A stretch of 64,000 nt of DNA, from the NCBI GenBank assembly GCA_019914945.1, contig CM034101.1:17557188-17621187 (forward strand), written 5' to 3'. A program made the translations under genes and the position numbers. This document shows, one piece after another, positions 14,952 to 26,460 of the stretch (the first letter of the stretch is position 1; the number at the start of each line of letters is the position of its first letter). This stretch comes from Typha latifolia. Its lineage: Eukaryota > Streptophyta > Magnoliopsida > Poales > Typhaceae. The notes beneath the pieces are model-generated. The model worked only from the letters and a program-made list of their open reading frames with translations. It did not search any database and had not been told where the DNA came from.

Positions 14952-17900
14952 TTAACGCCAACCAAGCTGGAGAATAGATCCGACCCCTATTGAGGAACCA
15001 CGGTAGAGCAGCAGCAGTAAACACACCGTCGGAAAGACGGTGAGCTCACAAACAAACGGAATTATATCCTGCCTCTTTGCCCTCTTTCCTCCATAGATTT
15101 GAAGATAGATGTTGCATGAGAAGGCCACAAGTAGAGCCACAAATGTAACGAGGAATGACATGTTAGCTAAGACGTACTTAGTAGGAAGAGCGCGTCGGAA
15201 GTCTTTCTCCTTGTAAGACGAACTTAAGAAGGATAAGAATAGCACAAGAGAAGTAGAGGCACTGGATAACCCAATCGCGTATGCATGAGAGAACACTTTG
15301 AATGCAGTCCTATTGAGAAAGATTGGATCTTGGTTTGCATCCTTATCACCTGGAATGGAGAAACTAGAGGCAAATACCACAACTGCTACGAGGCTGGAGC
15401 ATATCTTCCCCAATTCCATTAGCTGATTTTTGCCATCTTTTACCATATCCTTGTGGTTATCGGGGAAGAGCTCTTGCGCAGTCTTTTCGCTTTTGTTTCG
15501 GCTGTACCTGAGGTCTTTTGGTACAATCTCCTCTACTAGCTGCACTTGGATACAACCATATGTAAGTTTCCCCATAATTTTTTGTAGCTTTAATTCATAT
15601 AATTCTTATCAGAAATAAAAGAGTCACAGAAATACTAAATCTGTCTCTGGAGAATCAGAGTAATATAGCAAACGCGTGGATCTCTATTGTAGAAATGAGA
15701 CCATAAAACACCAAATCTATAAAATTGCAATGAACAAAAACTCGAAATCTCAATTCAACTCGAAATATAAACGAGTGAAGTCAAGCATAAGAATCGACTC
15801 AGCTCTCCTTGGATTTTCGGTATGAAAACTCAATTATATGTTTTTTTATATATTCATGAAACATCTATGAATACTAAATTCTAAAATAAATATAAAGCAA
15901 AAAAAAAAAAAAAAAAACCTAGATAACAAAGGAACTATTTTTTAATATATCTATTATTTTACAAGTAATTTTGAAAACATAAGAGTGCAAATACTAACTT
16001 GGTATGTTAATGCATTAATGCTCATGATGGAGTTGCATAAAACTCTGTTTGAGTTTAAGTACTTAACAAATTTGACTGATTCTTAGCCCCAAGTTTTACA
16101 TATATCTATCTAACAAGTCGGTCTACCTTTTTGACAAAGTAAAGAGATATGAGTTGTGTATGTTCACCTCAAAAAATTCGAGTTCATATTTCATTTGCAA
16201 GGCAAAGCCCTCATCTTTCACAATTTTCTCTGCAGCAAAATGTAAGATGGTATTTTCAGTCTCCGGTTGGACGTAGGATAGCAGCCAAGAAGGTAATTTT
16301 GCATTCTTCCCTGAGGTTTCTGATTTTATATACTTCACTATCTTTTGGTGGCCATACTTGATTGCCACTTGAAGGACGTTCCTTTTATCCGAATCTAAAT
16401 TGTATGCAGATTGCGAAAAGTTTGTTAAGATTTGCTCCACAAAGTCATCAAGTCCCAATTTAGCACCAAGAATTAGAGGTGAATCATTCCATTGAACTAT
16501 CTCATCGTCGTGGTCATCCTTTTTCTGGCAGTAGCAATTCACTTCTATAATAAGTTCTTTCTTCTTCTCAGATTCTTCAGGCTGTGGATTTTCTTCTTTT
16601 GACACTTTAGGATCCCTTCCTCCGTTAAAAAAGTCCCAATATTTAGGCTTGCTAGCCAATAAAGCAATCAATTTCTTGGTTTGCATATGGTTCTGTTTCT
16701 GCTTTTGGAGTTCTCGAACGCAACGGAATACTGTAGAATAACAAATAAGAATTGTAAATTAACTACAGTAGTATATCAGATTATAAATATGGATATCAAG
16801 TTTATATAGAAATTAATCTCTGGTTATATAGAGAAATAAGATCATAATAAAACGCGTCTGCATTTTCAAGTAGAGGATATATATAAATAATACTCTTCTG
16901 AACAAGTATTAATTCCTACATGTTAGCATATTTAAAACTCGCATTGCTTCAATATATTGAAAACAAACTGTCGAATCCATGCGACTGTAGAAACATCAAA
17001 TCCAGGAAATCAGTAAGTCAGATGTAGCCCAAAAATCATGCAATCTTAATAAGGGATAATTACGTAGTGTACCAGGAAATCGATAAATCAACTCTAGGAG
17101 GTCGCAAAGGGTAGAACAATGTTCTGGAAATTTTCCACCAAGTGTTATCAAAGACTGCTTCTCTTCATCCTACAATTGCAGTCAAAATCATTATGTCACT
17201 ATTGTTGAAACAAAGAACATTTAACTCCATCTTTATTATTAGATAGATCACATGGTTAATATTGTAAGAAAAAAAGAGAAAAACATATATAGGAAAAAAA
17301 GACTCCACATTCGATCCATTTAATCTAATACTGCCTAAAGCATGAATTCTCATATAAAAAGATTAAATAATACATTACCGTTGATATCTCTAACTCATTT
17401 CCATCACTATTAGTTATATCATCAAGTTTCTCCTTTTCCAACGGAATACCTGAAATAATAAAATAAGCATGTGTGTGTATGTATATATATATTATGAGCG
17501 TTTGTTTGAAATGTGTATGCAACCCATAATATCTTCCCATAGAGTTGATTTTTAAAAACAAGTATAGAAATATACCTACTTATTTAGGATGTTTTTGCTT
17601 CTTGACAAACCTTTCAAAAACTTATAATATTAAATATAAAGCACTACGCACGTTCTTTAAATTAACACAATATTTCTCGTTGAAAGCTTTTGTGTGTGTG
17701 TGTGTGTGGAGTTGGTTTTTGAAGATAAATTCTTGTCAAAAGTACACCAAGACATGCGACTGGGATCTGCATGCTATTCGATCCCTATGATGATAGCTAG
17801 GTATAAAAGTGCAGCGGGCTAATTGATCAAGAAACTGCATAAATTATAGATGAAGGAATCCATGGGTCCAAGTTGCAGTTTGCTTCTGAAGGCCTCAGGA

Positions 17901-18679
17901 ATGGTGACCAAGAGCTGCAATGGCGTGACGCCATTTGTATTGCGAGTAGTCATCAGATCTTCATATTCCCGTGCTATCTCCATTGCAAGATCTGCAAATA
18001 CATCTCCTAGTTATGTAAGATGTAAAATTGGATACATATATATATATATATATAAAATAAATTAATTATACCAGGAGCATTTCCCATAACTGCACAGTGC
18101 AGCATGGTGGAGCCATCCTTACTCCTTTGTTGTAGTATATCATGATTATCAACGCCTCGGAGCTCCACCAGCTTCCAGAATACGCCTCGCTCCCCGTAGA
18201 ACGCCGCCTTGTGCAGCGGAGTCTCATTGTTCTGGTTTTTTTATCTTCATGAGCTCATTGTATTTGTTCACGAGCGCCTCCACCACCCTCACGTCTCCAT
18301 TTGCTGCAGCCACGTGCAGCGCCGTATCACCGTAGATATTTTTAGCCTTCAGATGATTATCTTCAGACATCACCTCCACCAGCCTCAGTGCGAGATCGCT
18401 CTTCTTGTGGGCGATCATGACGCTAAGCAGCGGGTCATCTGATAAATTCACCACATCCTCCTCGTCTTCATTCTTCGTCGACCGTACTCTGACATTTTTT
18501 GATACGAGCTTCTGGAGATAGTCGAATTTCTCCGCAAGTATCGCGTCATCAATCTCTTTGTACTTTTTCAGGAATTTCTCCTTGTAGATCTTCGGGAAGT
18601 GAGACTCTGATGGTATATCTTTCTTAACAACATCTACAGGAGTTTCTCCGTGTGGATTTTTGGGATCCGTTGCTGCCAT
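14952..18679 (-). pseudogene. Ankyrin-repeat/PGG-domain membrane protein, copy A, frameshifted
   Basis: Member of the plant ITN1/ACD6-like family: ankyrin repeats followed by a PGG domain with about four membrane spans, linked in known members to stress and defence signalling. The exons, transcribed right to left, are 18072-18679, 17836-17991, 17379-17449, 17073-17169, 16168-16730 and 14952-15539. The first exon holds ankyrin repeats (YGDTALHVAA); the last is the PGG domain (SIPGDKD). A run of seven T at 18236-18242 (A7 in the sense strand) puts the first exon out of frame and leads to a stop within about five codons. One base fewer would restore agreement with copies B and C and make all later phases match, for roughly 690 residues. 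The usual donor of exon 2 is also altered. It is either a young pseudogene or a homopolymer sequencing error. Confidence 0.75.
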
Positions 18680-18807
18680 AAGATCGGGAAGAGTTGCAAT
18701 ATCTTGCTTGATTTGTATCAACTCGTGTCAGTTTAGTTAGTGCAACGTTAGTTAATTTTGTAGGCTTGAGGAATTAAAGATGACTTCCTTTTCCTTTGCG
18801 TTTCCAT

Positions 18808-18902
18808 GTGATTGGAGGAAGAAAGTGTGCATGCATTAGATTCTCTCAACTCATTGGTTTAAAGAATAAATTAATAAAAGTTCACAAGGCAAATTAAAGC
18901 TA
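18808..18902 (-). promoter_or_regulatory. Conserved upstream block of ankyrin copy A
   Basis: About 95 bp upstream of copy A that is closely similar to blocks upstream of copies B (23198-23310) and C (29383-29490), from GTGATTGGAGGAA to CAAATTAAAGCTA. It lies 130-220 bp before the start codon. The TATA-like element that copies B and C carry just downstream reads TACAAAA here, which may weaken this promoter. Confidence 0.6.
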
Positions 18903-19820
18903 CATATTCTGCCAATTGCGACATTAACCTTTATAATTTTTCATACGTATAAATGGGAAAATAAAATGACAACCGCTACTCTTCCACCGTCTTTTTTTCA
19001 TCTACTTATCTTCCCTTTTTTATTGCAACCCTGCACTAGATTTTCGGAGCTCTGCATCCTTCTCCATGTGCTTCTGATCAAATTTATTCCCACAACTAGC
19101 TTCCAATTTAACGCCAAACATGCCGGAGAAAATATCCGATCTCAATTGAGGGAAGATGGTAGAACAGCACTAGTAAACATACTGACGGGAAGACGACGAG
19201 ATCACAAATAAACGGAATTATGTACTTCGTCTCCGTCGGCTTTCCTCCGTAGATCTGAAGATAGATGTTACATGAGAAAGCAATAAATAGAGCCACCAGT
19301 GCAATGGGGAAGGACACGTTAGCTAGTAAATACTTGATAGGAAGAAAGCGTCGGAAGTCTTGCTCTCTGTAATTAGAAGAGTTTAAGAAGGATAAGAAGA
19401 GCATAAAAGAAGTAGCTGCACTGGATAACCCAATCACGTATGCATGGGAGAACACTTTGAATGCAGTCCTGTGGAAGAAGATTGGGTTTTGGTTCGCATC
19501 CTTATCACCTGGAATGGAAAAAGTAGAGGCAAATACCACAGCAACTACTAGAGCGGAGCATGTCTTGCCCATTTCCACTAGCTGCACTTCGCTACTTGTT
19601 ACCATATCCTTGTGGTTCTCGGTGAAGAGCTCTTCTGCAGTCTGCTCGTTTTTGTTTCTGTGGTGCAAGAGATCTTTTGGTACCATATTTCTTATTTCCT
19701 ACAGTTGATACAATCATATGTAAGCTAGTTTCCCTATAATTTTTCAATTTTTCATAGTTTTAAATCTTACTCAAGAGTCAGAGAGATACGAAAATCTGTT
19801 TATGTGGTTTCATTTGCTAA

Positions 19821-20720
19821 GAGCATTACGTGCTCTAAATATGGCTCCAATATGGAGCCAAGAGCCCAGTCAACTACAACACACCGGGCTCCATATTTAT
19901 TAAAATAATATTGCTATTTTAAATTAGTTAATAAGTCCTTTCAGTGTTATTATTTTTTAATAAAAAATATATGGTTAGAAAATTCTCATCGAGATCTTTA
20001 AAATAATACTAATATTTAATAGTTTCATAAGTAATTTTAAATTACTAATTTTTAATTAAACGCATCGAAATTATATTACATGAAATAAACATTGAAATAA
20101 GCATTACATATCATTAACTAAAAATATCAAAATTATATTATATAAAATAAGCAAAAATTAATATTTTATAATAAAAATAATAGATATTTAATAGTCTAGT
20201 AAATTATCTCCCAATACCGTAGCCATCTCCTCTTCCTTGACTGTATCCATCTCCTCTATATTGATATAATTATTTCATGTTTGATATATTATGTATTTTA
20301 ATATTTAATATTTATATTTTCCTACGACATATTGATTTTAAATAATAATAAACATATTTATTTTATAAATAATAAAATATTAAACTCATTTTTATAAATA
20401 ATAAAAAATTTAAATTTAAATTAACTAAAAATAATTTAATATTAGACTCATTTTAAAGTTCCAATCAAACATTTCCAATGGTACTATTTTTATTAAAAAC
20501 TAATTATATACTCAATTTAACTAACTAAATTATTTAATAAAAAATACAAATAAAATTAAAATTATTGAATGTAATAATTATTAGGTAAATTTAAAAATTT
20601 TAAAAAGCTTAAAACAAAATGGAGCCGGGCTCTATTTTTTTAGTGGGACTCCAAATTTAGAGCTCTACTATTGCTAGCTCCAAATTTGAAGCTAGCAATG
20701 GAGCTCGGTTCGAGTTGCTC
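19821..20720. mobile_element. Non-autonomous TIR element (PIF/Harbinger-like) with TAA target duplication
   Basis: A 900-bp AT-rich block flanked by TAA on both sides (19818-19820 and 20721-20723). The ends are GAGCA and TGCTC, with imperfect terminal inverted repeats rich in GAGC/GGAGCC motifs (TATGGAGCC near the left end, GGAGCTCGG near the right). Plant MITEs that begin GAGCA and use 3-bp TAA/TTA targets belong to PIF/Harbinger. It has no transposase reading frame. It sits in the last intron of ankyrin copy B; without it that intron would match the ~630-bp intron of copy A. Confidence 0.7.
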
Positions 20721-21160
20721 TAAGATTCTCAACTTAAATTATTCTATTCGGTTAGTATAGCTAGCATAAAGCAAATCCTTTTGGTTCGCAAACCTTTACA
20801 CTGATATATACCGTTGTGTAAAAAAAAAACTTCTACAGTAATCCGTTAAAACAATTTAGAGTAATATAGCTCTAAAATATTCTAAGCTCATGGATCTCTA
20901 TTATAGAAGTAAAATCATAAAGCACTAATTTATAAATTGCATTGAGAAAGTACTAGATTTAGGTAGGATATAGAAGATAGATTAACTTATGGCGCACAAA
21001 TTTATTATGGACGTCACATACATCCACATAATTACATAGTGGATATGTATCTTCCAAGTCCCTCTCTTTTATGTAGTCAAACCTAAGAAAAAAGATTTTT
21101 CTCACCAACTCTTGAATTAGGAAAATGGTTGGATTAGGCATATTAAAGTTAGTGAAGAAG

Positions 21161-21211
<51 letters not shown>
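21161..21211. repeat. (TA)n(GA)n microsatellite in copy B
   Basis: A TA run followed directly by about 19 GA units, just downstream of the ankyrin exon. The same compound repeat occurs at the same place in copy C (26391-26458) and not in copy A. Confidence 0.95.
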
Positions 21212-21213
<2 letters not shown>

Positions 21214-23120
21214 TCGAAGTAAAAGGGATATTAGTTGTGTAAGTTCACCTCAAACCATTGGAGTTCATATTGCATCTGCAAGGGAAAGCTCCTATCTTTC
21301 ACAGTTTTCTCTGCAGCAAAATGCAAGATGGTATTTCCAGTCGACGGGTGGACATAGGACAGCAACCCAGAAGGTATAGTTGGATTACTCCCAGAGATCT
21401 TTGATAGTATAAGCTTCGTGATCTTTTTGTGGCCATATTTGATTGCCACTTGAAGCACATTCATTCCCTCTGTATCTAAATTGGATGTAGATTCTGGAAA
21501 TAGGTCTAAGATTTTCTCCACGAATTCATCAAATCCCATTTTAGCACCAATAATTAGAGGCGACTCTGACCATCGAGCGTGATTTTCAGTCGCATCCTTT
21601 TTCTGGCAGCAGCACTTGACTAATTTTTTCAAAAGAATCTCCTCTATTGATTCTATTCCGTTCGAAGGGTAAAATTTTTTTTTGTTGAAAGGTTTCCCTC
21701 CTCTGTTATAAAAATTCCAATAATCAGACTCTCTAGCTAATAAAGCAATCAGTTGCCGAGTTTGCCTCTGCTTCCGTTTCTGCTCTTGGAGTTTCTGAAT
21801 GCTAGGGAATGCTGTAGGATAACAAATAAGAATTGTAAATTAACTACAGTAGTATATTAGATTATAATTGTGGATATCAAGTTTATATAGAAATTAACTT
21901 CCCACTTGCATTTTCAAGTAGAGGATATATATAAATAATACTCTTTTGAACAAGTACTAATTCCTACAGGTTAGCATATTTTAAACTCACATTGCTTCAA
22001 TACATTAAAAACAAGCTGCCGAATCCATGTGACTGTAGAAACATCAAATCCAGGAAATCAGTAAGTCAGATGTAGCCCAAAATTCATGCAATCTTAATAA
22101 GAGATAATTACGTACTGTACCAGGAAATCGGTAAATCAACTCCAAGAGGTAGAAAAGGGTAGAATAATGTTCTGGATATTTTCTACCAGCTTCCAAAAGA
22201 CGTCTCGCTGCCCGTAGAGCGCCGCCTTGTGCAGCGGAGTCTCATTTTTACTGTTTTTCAACCATATGAGCGCCTCCCATTTCGTGACAAGTGCCTCCAC
22301 GACCCTCACGTCTCCCTTCGCTGCAGCCACGTGCAGCGCCGTATCACCGTAGATGTTTTTAGCCCACAGATTCCCTTCGGGCATCACATCCAGCAGCCTC
22401 AGTGCGAGATCGCTCTTGTCGTAGGCGACCACGACGCTAAGCAGCGGGTCATCTGATAAATTCACCGCATCCGATAAATTCATCTCATCATCATTTGGTA
22501 TGAACTTTTCTGATAGGAGCTTCTGGAGATAGGTCCAATCATCGTTGCGTATAGCGTCATCAATCTCTTTGTACTTTTCCTTGAATTTCCCCTTGTACAT
22601 CGTTGGGAAGATGGACGGCCGTGGTTTGTCCGGGTCATATAAGCCTAGCATAGGATCATGGTCTGCTGCGGAGCCACAATTTTTAATACTTGTCCGCAAA
22701 ACAAATAAAAAATGCGAAACTTTACAAAACTAATTAATTATCAATAATGATCTCATAATTGTTCGCAAGACTTCTCATAAAAATTAAGAATTAAAGAATA
22801 AAGTATTAATATACTATTGCGATCACATTAGTCATTAGATGCTAAAACAATTTCCTTTCCTCTTTCTAAACTCTTAAATATTAATCAAGTGAGACACATA
22901 GAGTTGACAAAAGATTAAGAGGAGCTAATTAGATAGCAAAATTACATAAATTAAAGGGCCAACCATGGCCGACCTTACCATATAAGTCGGGCAACGAACC
23001 ATCGTGAGGCAATTCGTCGGTATTATCATCGTCAGACGATACGTACATATAATTTGGAACCATTGCCATGTCTTGATTGAATTTTATGATCCAACTGATG
23101 TTAGCTTAATATAAGGTTTA

Positions 23121-23127
23121 ATTTATA
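23121..23127 (-). promoter_or_regulatory. TATA box of ankyrin copy B
   Basis: Reads TATAAAT on the minus strand, about 55 bp upstream of the start codon and downstream of the conserved upstream block. Position matches the TATATAA of copy C. Confidence 0.5.
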
Positions 23128-23197
23128 GGCTAGCTTGAGGAATTAAAGGTGACGACAAAGTTGGCTGCTTTAATTGTTTTCCTTTTTGGGTTTGCAT

Positions 23198-23310
23198 GTG
23201 ATTGGAGGAACAAAGCGTACATGCATTGGATTCTCTCGACCTATTGGGTTTAGGAATAAATTAATAACAAGTTCGTAAGGCAAATTAAAGCTAGGGCATA
23301 CGTACATATA
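23198..23310 (-). promoter_or_regulatory. Conserved upstream block of ankyrin copy B
   Basis: About 110 bp closely similar to the blocks upstream of copies A and C, beginning GTGATTGGAGGAA and running past CAAATTAAAGCTAGGG. Shared by all three copies, so it was part of the duplicated unit and includes the proximal promoter. Confidence 0.6.
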
Positions 23311-23337
23311 TACTCTCGTGATTGACGATCAACAAAC

Positions 23338-23598
23338 ATACAGGTTGGTTAATTTCGAAAGCATCCTCTCCTCTTTGGCCCATTAGTTCAATACAGAGTA
23401 GGAGAGGATGGGATCAAATTCGGGGACAGCGAGCTGCACAAAAATGTGAACCTGAAATGGTCCAAAAGCCAAAGCAACTCCCAAAGATCATCAAGGCAAA
23501 TCCAATAAAAGTTTACCTCCAATTTGGGCAAAGAATAGTTTTTCGTCCCAATTAAGCAGGAGATATATATGCACTTCTTTCTCTGCAACGTTCTAAAA
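23338..23598. repeat. Diverged duplicate segment, unit 1
   Basis: Related over about 260 bp to unit 2 at 23822-24100. Shared landmarks on the plus strand are GGTTAGTTAATTTCGAAAG, TATCCTCTCCTCTTTGG, CCAAAGATCATCAAGG, AAGAATAGTTTTT and TTTCTCTGCAACGT. On the minus strand it shares a coding-like stretch with unit 2, but an extra G and other changes break the frame here. Confidence 0.75.
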
Positions 23599-23821
23599 CA
23601 ACTTCCTATATGTTTTATATATTCTCCTGCATTTATTTTGCTCCGGTTCCATTGTTCATGTAATTAGTTCAGTTATCTATACCTTAGTGTTGGTCACAGC
23701 ATGGCAGTATTAGAACTCGTATACACCTGAGGCTATTAATCTCAATGAAACCTTTAATCTCAATGAACCAATCCGGCTACCTACCTATTTACAATTTTTC
23801 ATACGTATATAGGTGGTGATT

Positions 23822-24100
23822 GATCAACAGGTTAGTTAATTTCGAAAGTATCCTCTCCTCTTTGGGCCATTAGTTTTATACAGAGTACGCGAGAATGGGA
23901 TCATATTCCGGGACACCCAGCTTCACAAAAATGTTAACCTGCAATGATCCAAAAGCTAAAGCAACTCCAAAGATCATCAAGGGCAAAGCCAAAGGTTTTA
24001 CCTGCAATTTGAGCAAAGAATAGTTTTTTTCTTTCTTTTTTTTGTCACAGTTAAGCAGGAGGAGGTACACTTCTTTCTCTGCAACGTCCTATATGTTCTA
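23822..24100. repeat. Diverged duplicate segment, unit 2, with a short coding-like stretch
   Basis: Second copy of the segment at 23338-23598. On the minus strand it reads a hydrophobic peptide (LALPLMIFGVALAFG, then VNIFVKLGVPEYDPILAYSV) ending at a stop near 23877. I do not recognise the family. It looks like a remnant of an exon, perhaps the 3' end of a gene, duplicated between ankyrin copies B and C. Confidence 0.55.
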
Positions 24101-24803
24101 AATAGTCTTTGCTATATGTTCTCTCTCTCTCTCTCTCTCCCCTTATTTTCCATTATTTAGTCATATATTATATTATCTTTAGCAAATGCGAATTGGAATC
24201 AAACATAGCAGCAGCATTCATTAGGCTGGTGAGCTCTAACGTTCAAGTTCACAAATGCGGAATTAAATCCTATTGTTGTCAGCTCAATCGCAATTACAGA
24301 AAAGAGTTCTTGCAGAGCCAACATTTAATACTTGCTTTGAAAGAAAGAAAGAAAAAAGAATATAGATCCAGCAATACTCGATGACACATAGTCAAGGAGT
24401 CTATGAGCTATATGTTCTTAATTTCTGCTAAATGCGATAATTTTGTTATATGTGATAATAATGAGGATGATAATAGATACGAGGGTGTGGGCTTACGATT
24501 GAGATCCTTAGTTTGTTGTCCTTAGTCTGTTGGCCATAAATAATTGATTATATAGCGTCAACAAGTATATACGAGCGACATTACTGCTAGATATCTGTCG
24601 CTCCTCAATGTGTGAGCATATCTTATTATGTGGTGGATATCTCTGTAAACAAATAATGATAATTCTTGGCTATACCTCTATGAGAGCATGAGAGAAAGAA
24701 TTGATAAGTTGAAAGATACATATCATGTGTTATTTATTAATATATGTGAATTATAGATACGGATATGATAGACATGTTATATTAACGTATTATATTAACG
24801 TAT

Positions 24804-24856
24804 TATATTATATATATATATGTGTGTGTGTGTGTGGGTGTGTGTGTGTGCGCGCG
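24804..24856. repeat. Compound (TA)n(TG)n(CG)n microsatellite
   Basis: TA run followed by an interrupted TG run and a short CG run. Just upstream lie about three 13-bp repeats containing ATTAACGT. Confidence 0.9.
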
Positions 24857-25161
24857 TTTTTATTTCTTATACTAATTTTAGATTATAGATGTGTATATTT
24901 GCTGAGTTTTATGTTCACTAACTTTTGGTAGAAATATTTTTAGATTAGTAGATGATCATGAGTCTGTAGAGGTGTTGGTGAAAATTTATTTACAATCTCT
25001 TTTATTTTATTTTTATTGTAAAATAAGTCTAGACGGATTGTAGCTCTTAGGCAAACATTTACTTTGTTAAAGTATATGAATATATATTTTGGGGGCTTAT
25101 TGCGGACTGTGGTATTTCAAGTTTTTTTTCTTATATTATTTATGAAAATGTGAGATCTTTA

Positions 25162-25250
25162 TCTTATATATTGTGTAGAAATATTATTTTCATTTTATAT
25201 ATTGTGTAGAAATATTATTTTTATCTTATATATTGCATGGAAATATTAGT
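25162..25250. repeat. 31-bp minisatellite, about three copies
   Basis: Units beginning TTATATATTG at about 25164, 25195 and 25226, each followed by GTAGAAATATTATTTT or a close variant. Confidence 0.8.
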
Positions 25251-25434
25251 CAATAAATTATGTGAAAATAAACCCACCTGAGAGGTTGTGTATTTGGTGA
25301 GTGTTTTGCATACAAACACTATTCAACCATCTTTCCTCATCTATTTATTTTATTGCAACACTGCACTATATTTTAGGAGCTTTGGTTTCCTTCTCTACAA
25401 ACTTCTCATCAAATTTATTTCCACAGCCTTCAAT

Positions 25435-26390
25435 TTAACGCCAAACATGCTTGAGAAAAGATCCGATACCTAATGAGGAACCGCGGTAGAGCACCACCAC
25501 TAAACACACTGCCGGGAAGAGGGTGAGCTCACAAACGAGCGGAATTATGTCCTTTGTCTCCGCCTTCTTTCCTCCATAGATTTGAAGATAGATGTTACAT
25601 GAGAATGCCACAAGTAGAGCCACCAGTGCAATGAGGAATGACATGTTTGCTAATAAGTACTTGGTAGGAAGAGAGCGTCGAAAGTCTTGCTCCTTATAAG
25701 AAGAGCTTAAGAAGGATAAGAATAGCACAAGAGAAGCAGAGGCACTGGATAACCCGATCACGTATGCATGGGAGAACACTTTGAATGCAGTCCTGTGAAG
25801 GAAGATTGGGTTTTGGTTTGCATCCTTATCACCTGGAATGGAGAAACTAGAGGCAAATACCACAGCTGCTACGAGGCTGGAGCATGTCTTCCCCAATTCC
25901 ATTAGCTGCTCTTTGCCACTTCTTACCATATCCCTGTGGTTCTCGGTGAAGAGCTCTTGCGCAGTCTTTTCTTTTTTGTTTCGGCTGTACTCGAGATCTT
26001 TTGGTACTATCTTTCTTACTTGCTGCACTTGATACAGTCATAGGTAAGTTTCCTTATAATTTATTTTTTTGCCTTAATTCTTTATAAGAATTATGAGAAG
26101 TACTGTGCTAACCAACACTCTACAAATATTCTACAAATATTTTGATGTGGCAGGCATCATCATGTTCATGATAGTTCTCATCTCCGTCTCATAAAACATG
26201 ACAATACCACATAATCTTATTTGTAAAATATTTGTAAAGTACTAGATTCAACATGCACATAGTTATATATTACATCTGTATCTTATAACTCGATCTACTT
26301 TTTGTTTAGTCAAACCTAAGAAAAAAAATTTCTCACCAATTCTTCAAAGGAAAAAAGGTTGGAGCAGGCATAATTGAGTTTGTGAAGATG

Positions 26391-26460
<70 letters not shown>

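Larger units (their letters stand above)
19108..23069 (-). pseudogene. Ankyrin-repeat/PGG-domain protein, copy B, deleted
   Basis: Second copy in the array. Recognisable exons are 22979-23069 (start codon at 23067-23069), a fused exon 22121-22665, 21249-21811 (ankyrin) and 19108-19698 (PGG domain with SIPGDKD and four hydrophobic spans). In the fused exon the ankyrin text runs normally to VFWKLVE and then jumps, at 22182-22188, into the middle of what is exon 4 in copies A and C. The tail of exon 1, all of exons 2 and 3 and the front of exon 4 are lost (about 1.03 kb by copy A coordinates). The junction shifts the frame and reaches a stop at 22136-22138, so the PGG half cannot be translated from the normal start. 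A short N-terminal protein of about 205 residues could still be made. The last intron carries a 900-bp transposon. Confidence 0.8.
24101..25434. other. Intergenic region between ankyrin copies B and C
   Basis: No gene seen. Holds a CT microsatellite (24120-24139), a compound TA/TG repeat (about 24804-24856) and a 31-bp minisatellite (25162-25250). The last 100 bases are probably 3'UTR of copy C and resemble the same stretch of copies A and B. Confidence 0.5.

Noticed and set aside
18680..18721. Longer start for ankyrin copy A
   Set aside because: The upstream in-frame first codon is TTG; the first ATG is at 18677-18679.
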